The notes below the pieces were generated by a model. That model saw only the letters and a list, made by a program, of their open reading frames with translations. It did not search any database and was not told the DNA's origin. Positions 61,589-64,000 of a DNA stretch of 64,000 nucleotides are shown in pieces; the stretch's first letter is position 1, and each line of letters opens with the position of its first letter. Source of the DNA: Pullulanibacillus sp. KACC 23026 (GTDB lineage Bacteria > Bacillota > Bacilli > Bacillales > Sporolactobacillaceae); the NCBI RefSeq assembly GCF_029094525.1, contig NZ_CP119107.1, positions 3,596,001 to 3,660,000 of the forward strand, in the 5' to 3' direction. The translations under genes and the position numbers were made by a program.

Positions 61589-63783
61589 TTAACTATTAGT
61601 CTGTACATTTCCCTGACCTTTGGCACCCTTTTTACTAGGGGTATGGGTTTCGAACAAGAAGCTGACCTTTCCGTTTTCGAGCTGCAAACACGCATCAAAA
61701 GTTTTAGATTTGCTCTTAAACCCTTTAATTTTCCCAGTTTTGCCATTGGTAAGAAGCAGCTCAATCTGCTTAGGTGTTAATCGTTTACCTAAGATCGTTT
61801 TCGGAAGGGTAAAAGGACAATTGGTTTTCTTAAAATTGGCACAGCCGTAGAGCTTGCCTTTATCGACCAGATCACCGCCGCAGAGCGTGCAATGCCCCAC
61901 CTTCTTACCCAATGTAAACTTAGATCGTTCCCGTTGAATCGTCTCTGTTTTCAGACCCGAAAAATCCCAATCCGAGACTTGACCTTGTGTTTCTTGTACA
62001 AGTTTTGTCACCAGTTTCTTCGTTTGCTCCATAAAATAGGCAGCAGAGGCCGTCCCTTCCCCTACTTGGGCAAGGCGTTCTTCCCATTTTGCCGTTAGCT
62101 CAGGTGAAGCAAGCAGCGCATCGCCGACTGCTTCAATCAATACCTTTCCTTTATCGGTGGCATAAACTTGATTCTTCTTAACCTCTATATACTGACGATC
62201 CTTAAGCATCGTAATAATACCAGCCCGCGTTGCCTCTGTTCCTAAGCCCTCCACTTTATTCAGCACTTTTTCTAACTCTTCGTTCTCCAAAAATTTCCCC
62301 GCTGTCTTCATTAGAGTAATGAGCTGTCCTTCTGTATACCGCTTTGGTGCCTGCGTCTTTCCTTCCTTGACGCGAACCTCCACCACCTTCCCCTTTTCTC
62401 CTTCATGAACAACTGGAAGAATCGTGTCGTTATCGTGCTCCTCTTGAAAGATAACTCGGCGCCAGCCCTCTTGAATAAGTTGTTTTCCCTTTGAACGAAA
62501 CTGCGCTCTTCCATCAACAAGAGTGGTTAAAGTTGTGTAATCAAAAATGGCGGGATCGTGATGAGCCGTCTCACGACTAGGTCATAGAGCTTCCGTTCAT
62601 CAGCAGGCAATCGCTCAGGGTCCGTCACTTGCTCGGTCGGAATAATCGCATAGTGATCACTGACTTTGCTTTCATTCACAAATCTTTTATTTTGATGCAA
62701 AGAGGTATGGACGAGCGGAAAGAACGCCTTGTAAGCTTCAAACTGACTGAGCTTCTTCAAAATCTCAGGAAATTGATCCGCCTCTCCTTTTGTTACATAA
62801 TTCGAATCCGATCGAGGATAGGAGAGAAATCCTTTTTGATATAGGGATTGAGCGAGATCCAAAGTCTTTTTGGGAGAGAATTGAAAAAGTTTATTAGCAG
62901 TTGCCTGCAACGAGGAAAGATTAAAAAGAAGCGGTGGAGGATATACCTTTCGCTCTGTTTTGAGATTCATAATTTCGGAGGGTTTCCCTTTACAAAAATC
63001 AGCTATCTTACGGGCTAATTCAGGATCATTAAGACGCGTTTCGTCGTCCTTCAGCCAAGTTCCCTCATACTCTCTTCCATCAAAATTAAAACGGGCGATA
63101 ACCTCCCAAAAAGGTTCAGGCTTAAAGGCTTCAATTTCCTTCTCTCTTTTTACAATAAGGGCGAGTGTTGGGGTTTGAACCCGTCCTACTGAGAAGACAT
63201 CATTGATCCCCTTCTTCTTTAACAAGAGTGTATAAAGCCTTGAAGCATTCATGCCAACCAGCCAATCCGAGCAAGCTCTAGTATAAGCTTCATAATACAA
63301 GTTGATTTTTTCAGAGGCATCGCGGATTTCTTTAAATCCCTCATAGATCGCTTTTTTAGTCAAAGATGAGATCCACAAACGCTTCATCGGCTTTCTGGAA
63401 CCGCAGAGATTGACAATATTACGAATGATTAACTCCCCTTCTCGCCCTGCGTCTCCAGCATGGATGATCTCGGTGACGTCTTCACGCTTTATGAGGCTCT
63501 TGACAAGATTGAACTGCTTGGCCTTAGACCTTGTGACTTCATAATGAAAGTGATCAGGAATCATGGGAAGGGTCTTAAGGGACCAGCGTTTCCATTCCCC
63601 CTGATAAAATTCGGGGCTAGACAATTCCGTGAGATGCCCCACTGCCCAGGTACAGTAGGCGCCACCTGGGAAAAGCTCATTCGGAGAAATATCTAAGTAA
63701 CCACTCTGCTTTCGGAACTTAAAAGGCGCCGCAAGCGACAGCCCTTGATCCGGCTTTTCAGCTATGATTAAGACACGGCCCAT
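61589..63783 (-). pseudogene. topB: DNA topoisomerase III (second copy), frameshifted
   Basis: The first part (63783-62527) has MGRVLIIAEKPDQG, GDAGREGELI and active-site LSYPRSDSNYV, then breaks off after RRLITIPPFLITQL. The same protein continues in another frame (PAIFDYTTLTTL...) to the stop at 61589, including the gate GTEATRAGI and zinc-ribbon CTLCGG...CANFKKTNC. Comparison with the family (RRLxxIFYPPAIF) indicates loss of about 7-10 bases near 62558. If real, the enzyme lacks its C-terminal half. Start is the ATG at 63783; an in-frame upstream region to 63927 is not coding-like. A sequencing error cannot be excluded. Confidence 0.82.
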
Positions 63784-63907
63784 TCTTTCAAATCCTCTCA
63801 AACAAATTAATCCAGTCATAAATGGCTTTAATCCAAGTGTAGACGAACGTGCGTTCCGGGTCAATCGCGAATTGCTTTTTTTTACGATTTTTATAACCAA
63901 TGTCCTA

Positions 63908-63962
63908 ATAGAAAAAGCTGACTCCAAAGAGAAATTTCCCCTTCAGAATCAGCCTCATTTCT
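63908..63962 (-). terminator. Terminator of an off-window gene
   Basis: On the minus strand GGCTGATTC...GAGTCAGCTTTTTC with nested GGGGAAATTTCTC. It would terminate a gene lying beyond the right edge. Confidence 0.5.
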
Positions 63963-64000
63963 TATACGCATTTACGTTCTATAAGTGGAACCTTGTCGAG

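Noticed and set aside
63783-63927. N-terminal extension of topB2
   Set aside because: The extension is not topoisomerase-like, and MGRVLIIAEKP is the normal start of the family.

Overview
The window looks like a chromosomal segment of a spore-forming, low-to-moderate-GC Gram-positive of the order Bacillales. Supporting signs are strong AGGAGG-type ribosome binding sites with many TTG/GTG starts, T-box and cobalamin riboswitches, perfect GlnR/TnrA boxes, a Spo0E-like phosphatase, spore-protein homologues (CsgA-like and an alpha/beta SASP-like protein) and a block (10.0-17.2 kb) syntenic with the Bacillus subtilis yku region (ykuT, ykuS, ykuR/dapL, ykuQ/dapH, ccpC, ykuL/darB). The exact genus cannot be fixed by reading; a Bacillaceae or Sporolactobacillaceae relative is plausible.

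Layout. 1-5.4 kb (minus strand): a cobalamin-riboswitch-controlled operon. It encodes a sortase-anchored surface protein with transcobalamin-like DUF4430 domains plus an alpha/alpha barrel, its own class D sortase, a DUF4430 lipoprotein, an ECF-type transmembrane component and a double ECF ATPase cut by the window edge. This reads as a cell-surface vitamin B12 capture and uptake system and is the most interesting locus here. 5.8-9.4 kb: a heterodimeric multidrug-type ABC exporter. 10.0-17.2 kb: mechanosensitive channel, CNNM/CorC-type membrane protein, the acetylated diaminopimelate (lysine) branch, CcpC and DarB. 17.5-24.1 kb: small sporulation genes, an MFS efflux/TetR pair with a visible dual operator, an HPr-like small protein, a short-chain dehydrogenase, a phosphatase and a hydrolase.

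24.3-37.7 kb: NrnB, topoisomerase III, a DUF1906 glycoside-hydrolase-like protein, an Old-Yellow-Enzyme/FadH-type reductase, SbcCD and a leucine T-box-controlled 2-isopropylmalate synthase. 37.7-39.1 kb is a gene-free block of an ~82-bp tandem repeat, hairpins and a 120-bp MITE-like element. 39.2-47.4 kb: DUF2269 protein, aminotransferase, a nitrogen-regulated amt operon that also encodes a GlnD-like DUF294 nucleotidyltransferase and a DEDDh exonuclease, an aldo/keto reductase and an IS200-type insertion sequence. 47.5-60.2 kb: diguanylate cyclase, monofunctional transglycosylase, PhoD-like phosphatase, secreted repeat protein, ExoA, branched-chain aminotransferase, thioesterase, a MetE-like methyltransferase and an orphan LuxR-type regulator with a degenerate receiver. 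60.4-61.3 kb is a 125-bp tandem repeat array built from ~21-bp sub-repeats. It is followed by a possible peptidase remnant and a second, frameshifted topoisomerase III gene.

Three dispersed repeat families (a 180-bp TIR element, a 120-bp TIR element and a 15-bp-arm hairpin), two unrelated tandem arrays and one IS200 element make the intergenic space unusually repeat-rich. Most genes end in clear intrinsic terminators. No rRNA, tRNA or CRISPR array was seen.
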